NCBI RefSeq assembly: GCF_019654955.1
Contig: NZ_BPEV01000006.1
Coordinates: 62,001-126,000, forward strand
Source of the DNA: Shewanella sp. KT0246
GTDB lineage: Bacteria > Pseudomonadota > Gammaproteobacteria > Enterobacterales > Shewanellaceae
Length of the DNA stretch: 64,000 nucleotides
Reading direction: 5' to 3'
Under the pieces are notes generated by a model that worked only from the letters and a program-made list of their open reading frames with translations, had not been told where the DNA came from and did not search any database. Positions 25,476 through 36,393 of this stretch are shown one piece after another. The position numbers were made by a program, and so were the translations under genes. Position 1 is the first letter of the stretch. Each line of letters starts with the position of its first letter.

Positions 25476-26870
25476 CTATAAATGCTCCTCAGCAAACTCA
25501 GCCAAGCGTGAACGAACTACTCCATTAAGATAAATATTAGCGCTACCGTCAAAATCTTTAAAACGCTCAACAATATAAGTGAGTCCTGAGGTTACTGCCG
25601 TTAAGTAAGTGGAGTCAATCTGGGATAAATTGCCGCAACAAACTAACTTCGTCCCCTCCCCCATACGCGTAATCATGGTTTTTATTTGAGATGCCGTAAG
25701 ATTTTGGCATTCATCTAAAATCACCACCGAGTTTTGTATAGAGCGTCCGCGCATAAAGTTTATCGACTTAAACTGCACATTGGCCTTTTCCATGATGTAA
25801 TTCATGCTGCCTTGAGGGTTTACATCGTTTTTATGTAGTACCTCTAGCGTATCGGTAATTGCAGCCAACCATGGTGCCATTTTCTCTTCTTCGGTGCCGG
25901 GTAAAAAACCTATGGATTCGGCAATTTCAGGGGTATTACGGGTCACAATGACCTTTTCGTATTGCTTCTTCTCAACCACTAACTCAAGTGCTGCAGCCAT
26001 CGCGATTAAGGTTTTACCACAACCTGCTGGACCTGTGAGAATTACCAAGTCGATTTCAGGGTCAAGTAAGGCATTTAACGCCATACCTTGATAGATATTT
26101 TTCGGTTTAATTCCCCAAGCTTGCAAGTGCTCTAAGCGATCACGGCCATAATCAATAATATTAAGGTGTGTTTCAGTGCGACTAGCAACCTTACCGCAAA
26201 ACTCGGTATCTTCATCAATCAAATACTGGTTTTTGTAAAAAGGCTCGTTACCCACTTCATCAATATTCACTTGGTGAACGGTTTTACCACCAACACGATC
26301 GGTTGAGACTTTATCGACATTGCCCCAAAAATCACCGTCGAACTGATAAAAACCTTTGGCAAGAAAGCGAATGTCATCAATTAACTGATCGGTGCGATAG
26401 TCTTCCACCCTCTCAATACCTGCACCTTTCGCTTTAAGACGCATATTAATGTCTTTAGTAACGAGTACAACCTGCCTTGGATGATGTAATTTTTGGAGGT
26501 GAAGTGCGGTATTAATGATGCGGTTATCGTTGTTATCACCGGGTAAGGTGCCAGTTGTAAAGTCGATTTGATGGTCTGGAAAAATGGATAAGCTGCCTGA
26601 AACGTCTAAATGGCCTTCGCGGCTGGGGAGTGAAACACCGTTAAGAATTTGTTCTGGTGAAGTTTTCCCTCCGAGAATATCTTCTAACGCCCTAATGGCG
26701 ACTCGCGCGTCACGACTAATGTCGTGCTTTCTGTCCTTAATATTGTCTAACTCTTCTAACACTGTCATTGGGATGATTACGTCATGTTCCTTAAACGAAT
26801 ATATCGCTAAAGGTTCATGCAGTAACACATTGGTATCCAGTACAAACAACTTTCTGTCGTTATGTTCCAT
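25476..26870 (-). CDS. PIN-domain PhoH-family ATPase
   Basis: A 464-aa protein with an N-terminal PIN nuclease-like domain (FVLDTNVLLHEP, Asp12; acidic residues at 39-40 and VVLVTKDINMRLKA around Asp140) and a C-terminal PhoH ATPase (Walker A GPAGCGKT at 280-287; Walker B VVILDECQNL). This PhoH2/YlaK-like arrangement is linked to RNA cleavage and unwinding. It is a stand-alone gene divergent from rapA. Unrelated to the alginate locus. Confidence 0.9.
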   Translation of the reverse strand: MEHNDRKLFVLDTNVLLHEPLAIYSFKEHDVIIPMTVLEELDNIKDRKHDISRDARVAIRALEDILGGKTSPEQILNGVSLPSREGHLDVSGSLSIFPDHQIDFTTGTLPGDNNDNRIINTALHLQKLHHPRQVVLVTKDINMRLKAKGAGIERVEDYRTDQLIDDIRFLAKGFYQFDGDFWGNVDKVSTDRVGGKTVHQVNIDEVGNEPFYKNQYLIDEDTEFCGKVASRTETHLNIIDYGRDRLEHLQAWGIKPKNIYQGMALNALLDPEIDLVILTGPAGCGKTLIAMAAALELVVEKKQYEKVIVTRNTPEIAESIGFLPGTEEEKMAPWLAAITDTLEVLHKNDVNPQGSMNYIMEKANVQFKSINFMRGRSIQNSVVILDECQNLTASQIKTMITRMGEGTKLVCCGNLSQIDSTYLTAVTSGLTYIVERFKDFDGSANIYLNGVVRSRLAEFAEEHL

Positions 26871-27215
26871 GGCGCCTCCAGAGTGCTCAATGCATAGGGG
26901 TAACTAAGGGATTAATCCAATTTAAACTCCTGATATTAAATACATAATAAACTTACAACGATAGATAATCTCCATCAGTGCACAATTAAACTATGCCAGC
27001 AAATTTACTAACTCTCAATAGTTAATCGGATGTATACAGGGTCAGTTTAGGGGGGTAAAGATGTCATTGAGATGACAATAATGTGTCAAATTCAGCTCTA
27101 GCTAAATAAAATTGCCCATCATGAATATTTAAATCGCTGCTAGAATTTAAATCTAGTAGCGTTTGTTATAACATACGCGCCCTTTGTATATATCTGTTCC
27201 GAATGAGAGTAAAAA
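26871..27215. other. Divergent promoter region, phoH-like / rapA
   Basis: 345 bp, AT-rich. No ORF, repeat or strong hairpin was noticed. GAGAGT just before 27216 is the rapA ribosome site. Confidence 0.5.
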
Positions 27216-30122
27216 ATGCCGTTTGCTTTAGGTCAACGTTGGATTAGTGATACCGAGTCAGAACTTGGTTTAGGTACCGTAGTCGCAGTCGAAGGACGCA
27301 TGGTTACAGTACTGTTTGCTGCCGCTGATGAAAACCGTCTGTTTTCACGCGATGAAGCTCCATTAACTCGTGTTATTTTTAATCCAGGTGACTCAATTGA
27401 AAGCCATGAAGGCTGGAAACTTACCGTCAATGAAGTCGAAGAAAAAGATGGTTTAGTGACCTATATCGGCATTCACAGTGAAACAAATGAAAGTGTTCGT
27501 TTACGTGAAACCTTGTTGAACCACAATATTCGTTTTAATAAGCCACAAGACCGCTTATTTGCAGGCCAAATTGACCGTTTAGAACGTTTTGGTATTCGCT
27601 ATCAAAGCCAGCTTTTACGCCATAAATTAGCCACCTCTGATTTACTGGGTCAGCAAGGTCCTCGTGTCGGTTTAATCCCGCACCAGCAGTGGATTGCTCA
27701 CGAAGTCGGTCGTCGTTATGCTCCACGTGTTTTACTGGCCGATGAAGTTGGTTTGGGTAAAACCATTGAAGCAGGTTTGATTATTCACCAGCAACTACTT
27801 ACTGGCCGCGCTGAGCGTATTTTAGTGATTGTGCCTGACACATTACGCCATCAGTGGTTGGTCGAAATGCTACGCCGCTTTAACTTAAAGTTTTCAATCT
27901 TTGATGAAGACCGCTGTGTTGAAGCTTACGCCGATAATGACAACCCGTTTTATACAGAACAATTAGTCATTTGTTCGCTTGAGCTATTACGTAAAAAACG
28001 TCGTTTAGAACAAGCTATCGATGCTGATTGGGACTTAATGGTGGTTGATGAAGCCCATCACCTTGAGTGGAGCGAAACTGCCCCAAGTCGCGCTTATCAA
28101 ATCGTTGAAGCCTTAAGTGAAGAAGTGCCAGGTGTCTTACTATTAACCGCGACCCCAGATCAGCTCGGCCATCAAAGTCACTTTGCCCGTTTACGTTTAC
28201 TCGACCCTGATCGTTTCTACGATTACGAAGCATTTCTTGAAGAAGAGAAAAGCTACCAAAGTGTGGCTGAAGCCGCAGAAGCGCTTACCGCCAACACTAA
28301 ACTAGCTGATAGTGCCATAAATAGCTTAACTGAGCTTCTTAGCGAAAAAGACATTATGCCTAGCATCAATGTAATTCAAGCTGAAGATGTTGCTGATGAC
28401 GTTAAACAGACCGCTCGCGAAGAGTTATTGCAAGAATTACTCGACCGTCATGGTACGGGCCGTATTTTGTATCGTAATAGCCGCGCATCTGTCAGTGGTT
28501 TCCCGCAAAGGTTCTTTAACCCACATCCATTAGCGATGCCGCAGGAGTATGTTACTGCTGAGCGTGTTAATGCCATGATGGGCTCTAAAAAGTCACCTCA
28601 AGATCAAGCCAAGCAATCACTGAGTCCTGAAAAGCTATACCAAGCGTTTGAAAGTGACAGTGCCAGTTGGTGGAAGTTTGATCCGCGCGTTGATTGGTTA
28701 ATCGATTTCTTAAAAGAACATCGCAGCAAAAAAGTGCTGATTATTGCTAGCCAAGCCGAAACAGCTTTAAGCCTTGAAGAAGCTTTGCGTACTCGTGAAG
28801 GTATTCAAGCAACCGTATTCCATGAAGGCATGTCCATTATCGAACGTGACAAAGCCGGTGCTTATTTTGCTCAAGAAGAAGGCGGCGCTCAGGCATTAAT
28901 TTGTTCTGAAATTGGATCTGAAGGTCGTAACTTCCAGTTTGCCAGTCACCTTGTGTTATTCGATTTGCCATTAAACCCAGACTTACTGGAACAACGCATC
29001 GGTCGCTTAGACCGTATCGGTCAGCAAAATGATATTCAAATTCACCTGCCTTACTTAAAGGACACGGCGCAAGAGCGTTTAATGAATTGGTATCACCAAG
29101 GTCTAAATTCATTCGAACTCACTTGTCCAAGTGGGCATGTGCTTTACTCAGAATTTGCTGATGAGTTAACTGCAGTGCTTAATGATTCTGACCCAGAATT
29201 AATGACACAATTGCTTAATCACACTCAAAGCCGTTACCAAGAGCTTAAACAGGCGATGGAGCAAGGGCGTGATAAGTTACTAGAAATCAATTCTCATGGC
29301 GGCGAGCAGTCTAAAAAGTTAGTTGAGCGTTTAGCTGAGCGAGATTCAGATACTCACTTAATCGGCTCTGTTATCCGTTTATGGGACATTATCGGTGTAG
29401 ATCAAGAAGATCGCGGTGAGAACTCAATCGTTTTACGCCCAAGTGAACACATGCTATTCCCATCTTACCCAGGGTTACCTGAAGATGGTGTGTCAGTGAC
29501 CTTTGACCGTGAAACCGCTCTTTCTCGTGATGATATTGCTTTTATCTCTCAAGAGCATCCGTTGGTGCAAACTGCATTAGATTTAATCACTGACTCTGAA
29601 ACTGGCACCACCAGTGTAGCTGTGCTTAAAAACAAAGCATTACCTGCTGGCACCTTGTTCTTAGAACTGATTTATATGGCAGATGTGACAGCCCCTAAAT
29701 CATCGCAGCTATACCGTTATATGCCGCCAACACCTATTCGCGTGTTATTGGATAAAAATGGTTTAAACCTTGCCGACAAGGTCGACTATGCAAGCTTTGA
29801 TAAACAACTTAGCGCTGTGAATCGTCATATTGCCAGTAAACTTGTTAACGCATCGCAGCCTATCTTGCATCCGTTGCTTGCCAAAGGTGAAGCACAAGCA
29901 CAAGCGGCTTTAGCTGAATTAGTGACACAAGCACGTGAAAAAATGACCCTGCAACTCAATGGCGAATTATCACGTTTAGAAGCACTTAAAGCGGTTAACC
30001 CGAACATTCGCGACTCAGAGCTAGATTACATTCGTAATCAAATGGCGGAACTGAATGGCTATATTGATGACAGCCAATACCAGCTAGATGCTATTAGAAT
30101 GGTATTAGTTAGCCACGTATAA
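27216..30122 (+). CDS. rapA: RNA polymerase-associated ATPase RapA
   Basis: SWI2/SNF2-type ATPase of 968 aa that binds core RNA polymerase and aids its recycling. Full length for the family. N-terminal Tudor-like segments start with [20 protein letters not shown]. The helicase core has motif I DEVGLGKT (from Asp176), the DEAH box (from Asp278), LLTATP, and motif [15 protein letters not shown]. The C-terminal RapA domain ends in the [12 protein letters not shown] region. It is monocistronic, with a terminator 20 bp after the stop. Confidence 0.97.
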   Translation: MPFALGQRWISDTESELGLGTVVAVEGRMVTVLFAAADENRLFSRDEAPLTRVIFNPGDSIESHEGWKLTVNEVEEKDGLVTYIGIHSETNESVRLRETLLNHNIRFNKPQDRLFAGQIDRLERFGIRYQSQLLRHKLATSDLLGQQGPRVGLIPHQQWIAHEVGRRYAPRVLLADEVGLGKTIEAGLIIHQQLLTGRAERILVIVPDTLRHQWLVEMLRRFNLKFSIFDEDRCVEAYADNDNPFYTEQLVICSLELLRKKRRLEQAIDADWDLMVVDEAHHLEWSETAPSRAYQIVEALSEEVPGVLLLTATPDQLGHQSHFARLRLLDPDRFYDYEAFLEEEKSYQSVAEAAEALTANTKLADSAINSLTELLSEKDIMPSINVIQAEDVADDVKQTAREELLQELLDRHGTGRILYRNSRASVSGFPQRFFNPHPLAMPQEYVTAERVNAMMGSKKSPQDQAKQSLSPEKLYQAFESDSASWWKFDPRVDWLIDFLKEHRSKKVLIIASQAETALSLEEALRTREGIQATVFHEGMSIIERDKAGAYFAQEEGGAQALICSEIGSEGRNFQFASHLVLFDLPLNPDLLEQRIGRLDRIGQQNDIQIHLPYLKDTAQERLMNWYHQGLNSFELTCPSGHVLYSEFADELTAVLNDSDPELMTQLLNHTQSRYQELKQAMEQGRDKLLEINSHGGEQSKKLVERLAERDSDTHLIGSVIRLWDIIGVDQEDRGENSIVLRPSEHMLFPSYPGLPEDGVSVTFDRETALSRDDIAFISQEHPLVQTALDLITDSETGTTSVAVLKNKALPAGTLFLELIYMADVTAPKSSQLYRYMPPTPIRVLLDKNGLNLADKVDYASFDKQLSAVNRHIASKLVNASQPILHPLLAKGEAQAQAALAELVTQAREKMTLQLNGELSRLEALKAVNPNIRDSELDYIRNQMAELNGYIDDSQYQLDAIRMVLVSHV

Positions 30123-30141
30123 TACACTGCTAACACGAAGT

Positions 30142-30180
30142 AAAAAGCCCTGTACTTCTTATGCAGTACAGGGCTTTTTT
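30142..30180 (+). terminator. rapA terminator
   Basis: AAAAAGCCCTGTACT / AGTACAGGGCTTTTTT, a 14-15 bp stem with a T6 tail. Confidence 0.92.
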
Positions 30181-30215
30181 GTATTTATCCTACAGGTTTT
30201 GTATAAGTTATCGCG

Positions 30216-31217
30216 ATGAGACTAATTCGACTAACAAAGCTAATTCAGCTAACTGAGCTAGCTAAAATCACTAGGCAGCCTTTTCACTCTCAATCCAACA
30301 CGTTGATTGTTATCGGCTTACTTATATTGCTGAGCTTAGTATCATTCAATGCCCACAGTTCAGCTTTAATTAGTAATCGTTTAATCAGTACAAGCTTAGT
30401 GAGTGTCAGCTTATTATCCGAAAGTATTTTTACCCCAATCAGTAACAGCGAAAAGCAACAAATAACCGTCCAAGATAAAACCATCGAAATATTAGTTAAA
30501 CCATGGCAAGGTAAAAAACAGCGCGGCGCAGTCGTTGTCGTTGGACCTTCCGACACTCAAGCCAGTGGTCGAGGTTTTGTCCGTTATTTACGGCAAGAGA
30601 TTCCAGCAAAAGGCTGGGCAAGTATCAGCTTAAAACCCACAGAAGGGTTATATCGTCCCAATTTTGCTACCTCTGTTGATCAAGTAACTAAAGCAGGTGA
30701 AAAACAAATTGCATTAGATCCTCACCAAGTGACTCCTAAATACAGTTCTAGTCAGCTTTTAGAATTGAGAAACTTTCAACAAAATATAATGAACGAGTGC
30801 TTAGCCGAGCTGGATGATATTGGTGCACAATTCCCAGGAAAACGCATTTTAATCGCAACTGACGATAGTGCAGGAATGGTGGTTAACCTTCTTCACCAAG
30901 ACAAGCTAGCTAAACCTGATTTGCTGGTAGTGATTAACCCTTACCGAGAATTCGAACAATTAGTTGATGAACAAAGCCGTGACTTGTCCATTGCTATGCA
31001 GTTAAAGGAACTCGATATTCCAGTTTTGGATTTACAGTCAGCGAATGCCAACCAAGTGTCAATTTCTGAAGCTAAAGACCGAAAGCAGCAAAATGAAATC
31101 AAGTCGAGTCAACTTTACCGTCAATACATTATGCAGTTAGATCTGAATAATCTAGGGGGCTGGGAAGAAGCAATGGAATATATTGAAGGATTTGCCCGTA
31201 AAATTGTTGGCCGCTAG
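30216..31217 (+). CDS. DUF3530-family protein
   Basis: A 333-aa protein with a hydrophobic signal or anchor at about 28-45 after a basic N-terminus. The body carries KPWQGKKQRGAVVVVGPSDTQASGRGFVRYLRQEIPAKGWASISLKPTEG, the DUF3530 pattern of an alpha/beta-hydrolase-like fold, here with GPSD and TDDSAG rather than a clear G-x-S-x-G nucleophile. Probably envelope-located and of unknown function. The first 20 residues (RLTKLIQLTELAK) are coded by a low-complexity stretch, so the true start may be downstream. Confidence 0.72.
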   Translation: MRLIRLTKLIQLTELAKITRQPFHSQSNTLIVIGLLILLSLVSFNAHSSALISNRLISTSLVSVSLLSESIFTPISNSEKQQITVQDKTIEILVKPWQGKKQRGAVVVVGPSDTQASGRGFVRYLRQEIPAKGWASISLKPTEGLYRPNFATSVDQVTKAGEKQIALDPHQVTPKYSSSQLLELRNFQQNIMNECLAELDDIGAQFPGKRILIATDDSAGMVVNLLHQDKLAKPDLLVVINPYREFEQLVDEQSRDLSIAMQLKELDIPVLDLQSANANQVSISEAKDRKQQNEIKSSQLYRQYIMQLDLNNLGGWEEAMEYIEGFARKIVGR

Positions 31218-31245
31218 TGCAGCCAACATCTCACTTCGGTGGTTT

Positions 31246-31746
31246 TTACTCTTTTTTATCTTTGCTCAGCATCAGTGACAGTGCAACAAGTACCACAATG
31301 ATACCCATATACAATAAATCTAACATCGACTCAGGCTTCATCTCAGTAAAGTAAGAAAAAACCTTTATAATCAACATCATCAATATCACTTTACCTAATT
31401 TACTTTTTAGGGAGTCGATACTGCTAATCACTAAAATTCGACCACCACTATTAGTGTCATTGGCATTTTTTAAATCACTAATAAATAGCTCGTAAAGGCC
31501 AAAAGCAAAAATCAGCATCACCGATCCCAGTAAGAAGGTATCCAATATCTCGACCACCACCATAATGATGTCATTGCGAATTTCATGACTGCCGCTAATG
31601 AGATAGTTCCAAAGTAACTCGAGTAAATGGACAACATCTTTTATGCCAACAGCAAAAATAACCAAAGCCCCGACAACACAGGCTACCACTCCAACGGTTA
31701 CTGAAAGCCGGCTACTCCACAATAACTTCTCAAAAAAACCACGCAT
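31246..31746 (-). CDS. UPF0114/YqhA-family membrane protein
   Basis: A 166-aa protein with four hydrophobic segments. The N-terminus FFEKLLWSSRLSVTVGVVACVVGAL and the central IVEILDTFLLGSVMLIFAFGLYELFIS identify the YqhA/UPF0114 family. Inner membrane, function unknown. It is convergent with the DUF3530 gene. Confidence 0.87.
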   Translation of the reverse strand: MRGFFEKLLWSSRLSVTVGVVACVVGALVIFAVGIKDVVHLLELLWNYLISGSHEIRNDIIMVVVEILDTFLLGSVMLIFAFGLYELFISDLKNANDTNSGGRILVISSIDSLKSKLGKVILMMLIIKVFSYFTEMKPESMLDLLYMGIIVVLVALSLMLSKDKKE

Positions 31747-31911
31747 GTCTCTATCTCATAAAATATATAGGTATTAGCCATGATCTTAGCAAGGAATTAT
31801 TGCACCAGCATAAATTCTTTAAACTCGCTAAATACTCAAAACATTAAAATATATCTATAGCGATTGAAGTTACCTCAAAATTGTAGTTTAAATCTTAAAT
31901 CCTGAATCTAG

Positions 31912-32718
31912 CTACCAGCCTGACTGCCTATTTTGATAAGGTTTGTCAGATTTTTTGATTTCTCTATGCCCAGCAATACTACGATTTTTTCCCACAAGTA
32001 AGCGAATTTGGCTCAAAGATTCACGGCTTAATAAACTGCGTAACGTCCCCGACCAGTTATTGTTAATACTCAGCTTTACAGCGGCATTGGTATCAGGCGA
32101 ACGTTGCATGAGCTTTTCGGCAAATAACAAGGCTTGCTGATGCGGGTTTTCATACACTTTGGTAACCAAACCAAACTCTAAGGCTTTATCGGCACTAATA
32201 ATATCTGCGGTATACGTCAGCTGTAGCGCCTTATCTTTAGGCATGATTTGCCTTAACCCTGCAAGCCCCGCCATGTCAGGTAATAGTCCCCATTTAGATT
32301 CCATTATAGATAACTGCGCATCTTTACTCGCAAATCTAAAGTCTGCACCTAGGGCAATTTGTACCCCGCCGCCATAACAAAAACCTTCGATAACCGCGAT
32401 AACAGGGATAGGCAATTTTTGCCAACCCAATGATACCCTTTGAGCCAAATTAGCATTACCTGGTAACCACTTAAATAATAATTTCAACGCTGGCATAATC
32501 GATTTAGACACACTTTTCACATCCAAACCTGAACTAAAATTACCTTCAGCACCCGATAAAATAACCACTTTTACTGATTTATTCTTATGTAGTTTGTTGA
32601 TGGTTTTATCTATAGCCTGAAATAATTCAATATTTAATGCATTGTATTTATCAGGCCTATTTAACATGACATGGGCAATGCCATTTTCAACCTTTAACTC
32701 AACGAGTTTATTATCCAT
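31912..32718 (-). CDS. Enoyl-CoA hydratase/isomerase (crotonase) family protein
   Basis: A 268-aa crotonase-fold enzyme. Family blocks are MLNRPDKYNALNIELFQAID, the oxyanion-hole segment GNFSSGLDVKSV, and EGFCYGGGVQIALGADFRFAS. A Glu in MESKWGLLPDMAG and the downstream Gly-rich segment are consistent with a hydratase or isomerase. No neighbouring beta-oxidation gene is seen, so the acyl-CoA substrate is open. Confidence 0.88.
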   Translation of the reverse strand: MDNKLVELKVENGIAHVMLNRPDKYNALNIELFQAIDKTINKLHKNKSVKVVILSGAEGNFSSGLDVKSVSKSIMPALKLLFKWLPGNANLAQRVSLGWQKLPIPVIAVIEGFCYGGGVQIALGADFRFASKDAQLSIMESKWGLLPDMAGLAGLRQIMPKDKALQLTYTADIISADKALEFGLVTKVYENPHQQALLFAEKLMQRSPDTNAAVKLSINNNWSGTLRSLLSRESLSQIRLLVGKNRSIAGHREIKKSDKPYQNRQSGW

Positions 32719-33093
32719 GGTTCATCCTTTACTGGTCAGTCCAGATTGCAAGTTATCACACATAGGCAATTTGGCGAATAGTTAACCATTATTAAATCCA
32801 TAAAAAATTTAACCAAATCAAACAACAAAAAACACCACCCCCAAACAGATGTAACCACCACAACATAAAAAACTGCCATAAAAGATACAAAATAACGACA
32901 AACGCCAAAAAACTGTCGAATTTTAATGCTAATTGTCAGCAATAAGTTGTAAAATATTGTTTAATAAATGTAGGATGCACTAAAGTGACCATTTCAATAG
33001 CTAACTCACTGTTGCTTAATGAAATATGTTCGATTAATAAATTTGTCGACTACACTCAATAATAATAACCCTGTAAAAGGATCATCAGTCTCT
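32719..33093. other. Intergenic, no gene recognised
   Basis: 375 bp between the divergent crotonase gene and the response regulator. It is AT-rich, with an A/C-rich tract (32816-32870). AAAAGG at 33075 is the ribosome site of the next gene. No hairpin or known riboswitch noticed. Confidence 0.45.
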
Positions 33094-34089
33094 ATGACTA
33101 TTCCTATTTTGATATGCGATGACTCAGGATTAGCCAGAAAGCAAATGGCCCGAACCTTGCCCAAAGAATGGGACGTTGATATCAGTTATGCCACCAATGG
33201 CGCTGAAGGACTCGAGGTTATTCGAGCAGGTAAAGGCGAGATAGTATTTCTCGACCTTAATATGCCTGTTATGGACGGTTATGAAGTATTAGAAGCCATT
33301 CAAAAAGAAGACTTACCCGCGCTGGTCATCGTGGTGTCTGGTGATATTCAAATTAAAGCCCATGAGCGAGTCAAAGCTCTAGGTGCACTCGACTTTATAC
33401 AAAAGCCTGTTAGTGCAGAATCCATTAGTAATATCCTCGAAGAATACGGCATTCTCACATTAGCGTTGAAAGATGCAAGTAATGACACCCCAATGTTTGA
33501 AGTCGATTTACGTGATGCTTGCCAAGAAATAGCCAACGTTGCAATGGGACGAGCCGCAGACTTATTAGCGACTCTATTAGATGTGTTTGTCATGCTGCCT
33601 ATCCCTAATGTTAACGTCCTCGAAGTGAGTGAGCTCACTATGGCGCTAAAAGCGACCGAAGAAAGCTCAAAAATATCAGCTTTATGCCAAGGCTTTATCG
33701 GTGCAGGAGTGGCTGGTGAAGCATTACTGTTATTCCATGATTCAAGCTTTGAAGACATGGCAAAACTAATGGGCCATAAAAACCCAAAAGATGCTAACAA
33801 TGAAATTGAAGTGTTAATCGACACCGGTAATGTACTTATCGGCGCGTTTCTAAATGGTATTTCTGAGCAACTAGACATGAAGTTTAGCCAAGGGCACCCT
33901 GTGGTTTTAGGGCGTCACTGCACAGTTAATGAACTCATTCATGATAACTCTGAAAAATGGCAGCGCACCTTAGCAATGGAGATCAATTACCAAATTGAAA
34001 ACCATGATGTTCAGTGTGATTTATTACTGCTATTTACTGAAGACTCAATACCAACGCTTAATTTTAAGCTGGGTTACTTACTCGATTAA
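33094..34089 (+). CDS. Response regulator, REC plus CheC/CheX-like domain
   Basis: A 331-aa protein. Its receiver domain (1-120) has the acidic pair in ICDDSG, the phospho-Asp in FLDLNMPVMDG and the Lys in FIQKP. The C-terminal half (about 140-330) resembles CheC/CheX-type phosphatase domains (IEVLIDTGNVLIGAFLNGISEQL). Start at 33094 brings the receiver directly to the N-terminus; the upstream ATG at 33019 adds a 25-residue Asn-rich tail. A PAS-GGDEF gene follows by about 60 bp, so the two probably form a signalling operon. Confidence 0.85.
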   Translation: MTIPILICDDSGLARKQMARTLPKEWDVDISYATNGAEGLEVIRAGKGEIVFLDLNMPVMDGYEVLEAIQKEDLPALVIVVSGDIQIKAHERVKALGALDFIQKPVSAESISNILEEYGILTLALKDASNDTPMFEVDLRDACQEIANVAMGRAADLLATLLDVFVMLPIPNVNVLEVSELTMALKATEESSKISALCQGFIGAGVAGEALLLFHDSSFEDMAKLMGHKNPKDANNEIEVLIDTGNVLIGAFLNGISEQLDMKFSQGHPVVLGRHCTVNELIHDNSEKWQRTLAMEINYQIENHDVQCDLLLLFTEDSIPTLNFKLGYLLD

Positions 34090-34149
34090 TCACACTTATT
34101 AGCGAAAATTCGCAAATAATTAAAATAATAAAAATGTTGGATGTTACTC

Positions 34150-35109
34150 ATGTCTACTGATCAAAATGCAATGAACGAACTTCACTGGCTGATTGATATG
34201 GTGCAAACCATAGAAGTTGGGCTGGTCGTATTAGATCGTAATTACAACATCCAACTATGGAACGGGTTCATGGAAAACCACAGTGGTGTGTCGCCTAACA
34301 CCATTAAGGGTAAAAACCTGTTTGAAACCTTTCCTGATTTACCTAATGAGTGGCTTACCCAAAAAATGGAGTCGGTTTTCTTACTTAGAAACCGCTCATT
34401 CATCAGCTGGGAACAACGGCCCAATGTGTTCGAGTTTAAAAACTATCGTCCAATTACTGGCCGTGCAGATCACATGTACCAAAACATCACTTTGCTGCCA
34501 CTGGCTTCGCTCACTGGCAATATTACACATATCAGCATCATTGTTTATGACGTCACAGATGTCGCCATCAACAAACTCCAACTAAAAGCTGCTAATGAGC
34601 AATTAGAAAAGCTCAGCCAAACCGATAGCCTGACTCAACTGTTCAATCGTCGCCACTGGCAAGAGTGCTTTGAGAAAGAGTACGAACGCTTTGCGCGTTA
34701 TGGGGAAAGCGGCAGCATGATCATGATTGATATCGATAATTTCAAACAAGTTAATGATAAATACGGTCATCCAGCAGGCGATAAAGTGATTCAGAGTATT
34801 GCCCACATATTAAAGCAATCATTACGTGAAACCGACTTTGCTGGCCGTTATGGCGGTGAAGAGTTTGCGGTAGTGCTGACCAATACAAACGCTGACGAAT
34901 CAAAATACTTTACTGAGCGCTTACGTAAAAAAATCGAAGCTTCTCAAGTGGTATACAAGAATCAAATAATTAAGGTGACGATTAGTATTGGAGTCAATGC
35001 CTTAACTGAGGACGTCAAAACAAGTTCGAGTTGGTTATCTGGTGCTGACAAGGCCTTGTACCTTTCAAAAGAGAATGGTCGTAACCAAACGTCGATATAC
35101 AAAGATTAG
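34150..35109 (+). CDS. Diguanylate cyclase, PAS-GGDEF
   Basis: A 319-aa soluble protein. A PAS domain (about 10-125, LDRNYNIQLWNGFMENHSG) leads into a short coiled linker and a GGDEF domain (about 150-315). RYGGEEF is the catalytic loop, TDSLTQLFNRRHW the start of the domain and MIDIDNFKQVNDKYGHPAGD the metal site. No RxxD inhibitory site is evident just before GGEEF (ETDF precedes it). Two ATGs, 34141 and 34150, are possible; GGA upstream favours 34150. Predicted to make c-di-GMP under control of the adjacent REC-CheX protein. Confidence 0.9.
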   Translation: MSTDQNAMNELHWLIDMVQTIEVGLVVLDRNYNIQLWNGFMENHSGVSPNTIKGKNLFETFPDLPNEWLTQKMESVFLLRNRSFISWEQRPNVFEFKNYRPITGRADHMYQNITLLPLASLTGNITHISIIVYDVTDVAINKLQLKAANEQLEKLSQTDSLTQLFNRRHWQECFEKEYERFARYGESGSMIMIDIDNFKQVNDKYGHPAGDKVIQSIAHILKQSLRETDFAGRYGGEEFAVVLTNTNADESKYFTERLRKKIEASQVVYKNQIIKVTISIGVNALTEDVKTSSSWLSGADKALYLSKENGRNQTSIYKD

Positions 35110-35143
35110 TGCTAAACAATATGAAATGGCCCTGTGCAGAAAT

Positions 35144-35173
35144 AAAAAGCCCACTCATATGAGTGGGCTTTTT
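35144..35173. terminator. Bidirectional terminator
   Basis: AAAAAGCCCACTCATATGAGTGGGCTTTTT is a perfect palindrome between the convergent GGDEF and rraB genes. Confidence 0.93.
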
Positions 35174-35207
35174 ATTATCTTTTGAGATGAGGTGCTAAGA
35201 GAGTCGC

Positions 35208-35606
35208 TTAAAACTCCTCTTCTTCACCTTCTTCGTCATCAAGGTCTTCTTCATCACCGACAAAGAATGTCCCCCAACCGTCATAATCCACTTTTTGCTT
35301 TTGCGCTAAAATCATTAATTGCTCACAAGCTTTATCTAATAAGTCAGCTTCAAGCGCATGGTTAGCAATCGCATCAAAACAGAAAATAATTGAGCCATCT
35401 TCGAGCTCCATTTCTTCGGCATCATTCACTTCAAAACCAAGTTTAAATGCATCAACCGCCGCTTTTTCTAAACGGTCAAAATTAGTCGAAGAAAAGTGAT
35501 GCTCAATAGTGTATTCGGCATCGGCTTGCGAACCATCATCAAGCAAAGCTTGAATAATTTCACGATTCTCAGCAAACTGCTCTTTTAATAGACCTTCAAT
35601 AGACAT
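35208..35606 (-). CDS. rraB: RNase E activity regulator RraB
   Basis: A 132-aa acidic protein. RraB binds the C-terminal scaffold of RNase E and dampens its activity. Family features are [30 protein letters not shown] and [15 protein letters not shown], with a highly acidic C-terminal tail ending EEGEEEEF. Monocistronic, ending at a shared terminator. Confidence 0.93.
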   Translation of the reverse strand: MSIEGLLKEQFAENREIIQALLDDGSQADAEYTIEHHFSSTNFDRLEKAAVDAFKLGFEVNDAEEMELEDGSIIFCFDAIANHALEADLLDKACEQLMILAQKQKVDYDGWGTFFVGDEEDLDDEEGEEEEF

Positions 35607-35661
35607 GGAGTAACTCCGTTAACAAAATAATGCGGCTAATCGCTAATTATACGTGATAAAT

Positions 35662-36393
35662 CTACTGAGGTTTAGCCATTAATGCCGATGCTTCTTGATT
35701 TAATTCCGCCAAACGTGCTGACATGGCTTCATGCACTTTTGCACAGAGCTTTTTAACATCCGCTTTATCAACATTTTCAGTAGACATTGGTGCCATCATT
35801 TCCACAATCACCACACCGTTATTCCAACGATTTAATTTAATGTGATTTTGACAAGAGGCCAGCACAGGAACAATAGATGCCTTGGCAGCAATAGCAGTAT
35901 GAAAAGCGCCGACTTTAAAAGGTAATAAGCCACGCCCTCTAGAACGTGTTCCTTCAGGGAAAATCCACACTGAAAGTAACTTATTTTTCATTTTTTCAAC
36001 GGTTTTAGCCATCGTATCAAAAGCACTATGGCGATTTTTACGGTCGATTAAAATATTACCCGACAGCCAATATATTTGCCCAAACAGCGGCATCCACGCC
36101 AAACTTTTCTTACCTAGGCTCACCGTTGCTTTAGGCACTGCAGATGTATGAGTAAACAAATCAAAGTTGTTTTGATGGTTAGCTAAATATATTTTTGGTT
36201 CTTTTTGAGTTTCTTCAGTGGCATGACGGGTGATCACCTTTATGCCAAGAATGGGTGCAACTGAAGAAAAAATTCTAGCGATAACATGGACATTATCACG
36301 ATGCATAGGTCTAACAAGACAAAGAATTATTGCGAAAAAAAACGCCAGTGTTAATAACACTGCAAGAATAATTGAACGAGCAATTAACAGCAC
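35662..36393 (-). CDS. plsC: 1-acylglycerol-3-phosphate acyltransferase (PlsC type)
   Basis: A 243-aa enzyme forming phosphatidic acid from lysophosphatidic acid. The acyltransferase motif NHQNNFD gives His73 and Asp78, and PEGTRS gives Glu145 and Arg148. An N-terminal hydrophobic segment (about 5-27) anchors it in the inner membrane. Its length matches the family. Other PlsC paralogues may exist elsewhere, so the symbol is by family. Confidence 0.88.
   Translation of the reverse strand: MLLIARSIILAVLLTLAFFFAIILCLVRPMHRDNVHVIARIFSSVAPILGIKVITRHATEETQKEPKIYLANHQNNFDLFTHTSAVPKATVSLGKKSLAWMPLFGQIYWLSGNILIDRKNRHSAFDTMAKTVEKMKNKLLSVWIFPEGTRSRGRGLLPFKVGAFHTAIAAKASIVPVLASCQNHIKLNRWNNGVVIVEMMAPMSTENVDKADVKKLCAKVHEAMSARLAELNQEASALMAKPQ

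Noticed and set aside
32736-32942. 68-codon minus frame with hydrophobic residues
   Set aside because: Lies in a promoter gap, has no ribosome site, and its hydrophobicity follows from the A/C-rich tract.
33348-33878. 176-codon minus frame
   Set aside because: Fully antisense to the REC-CheX gene.
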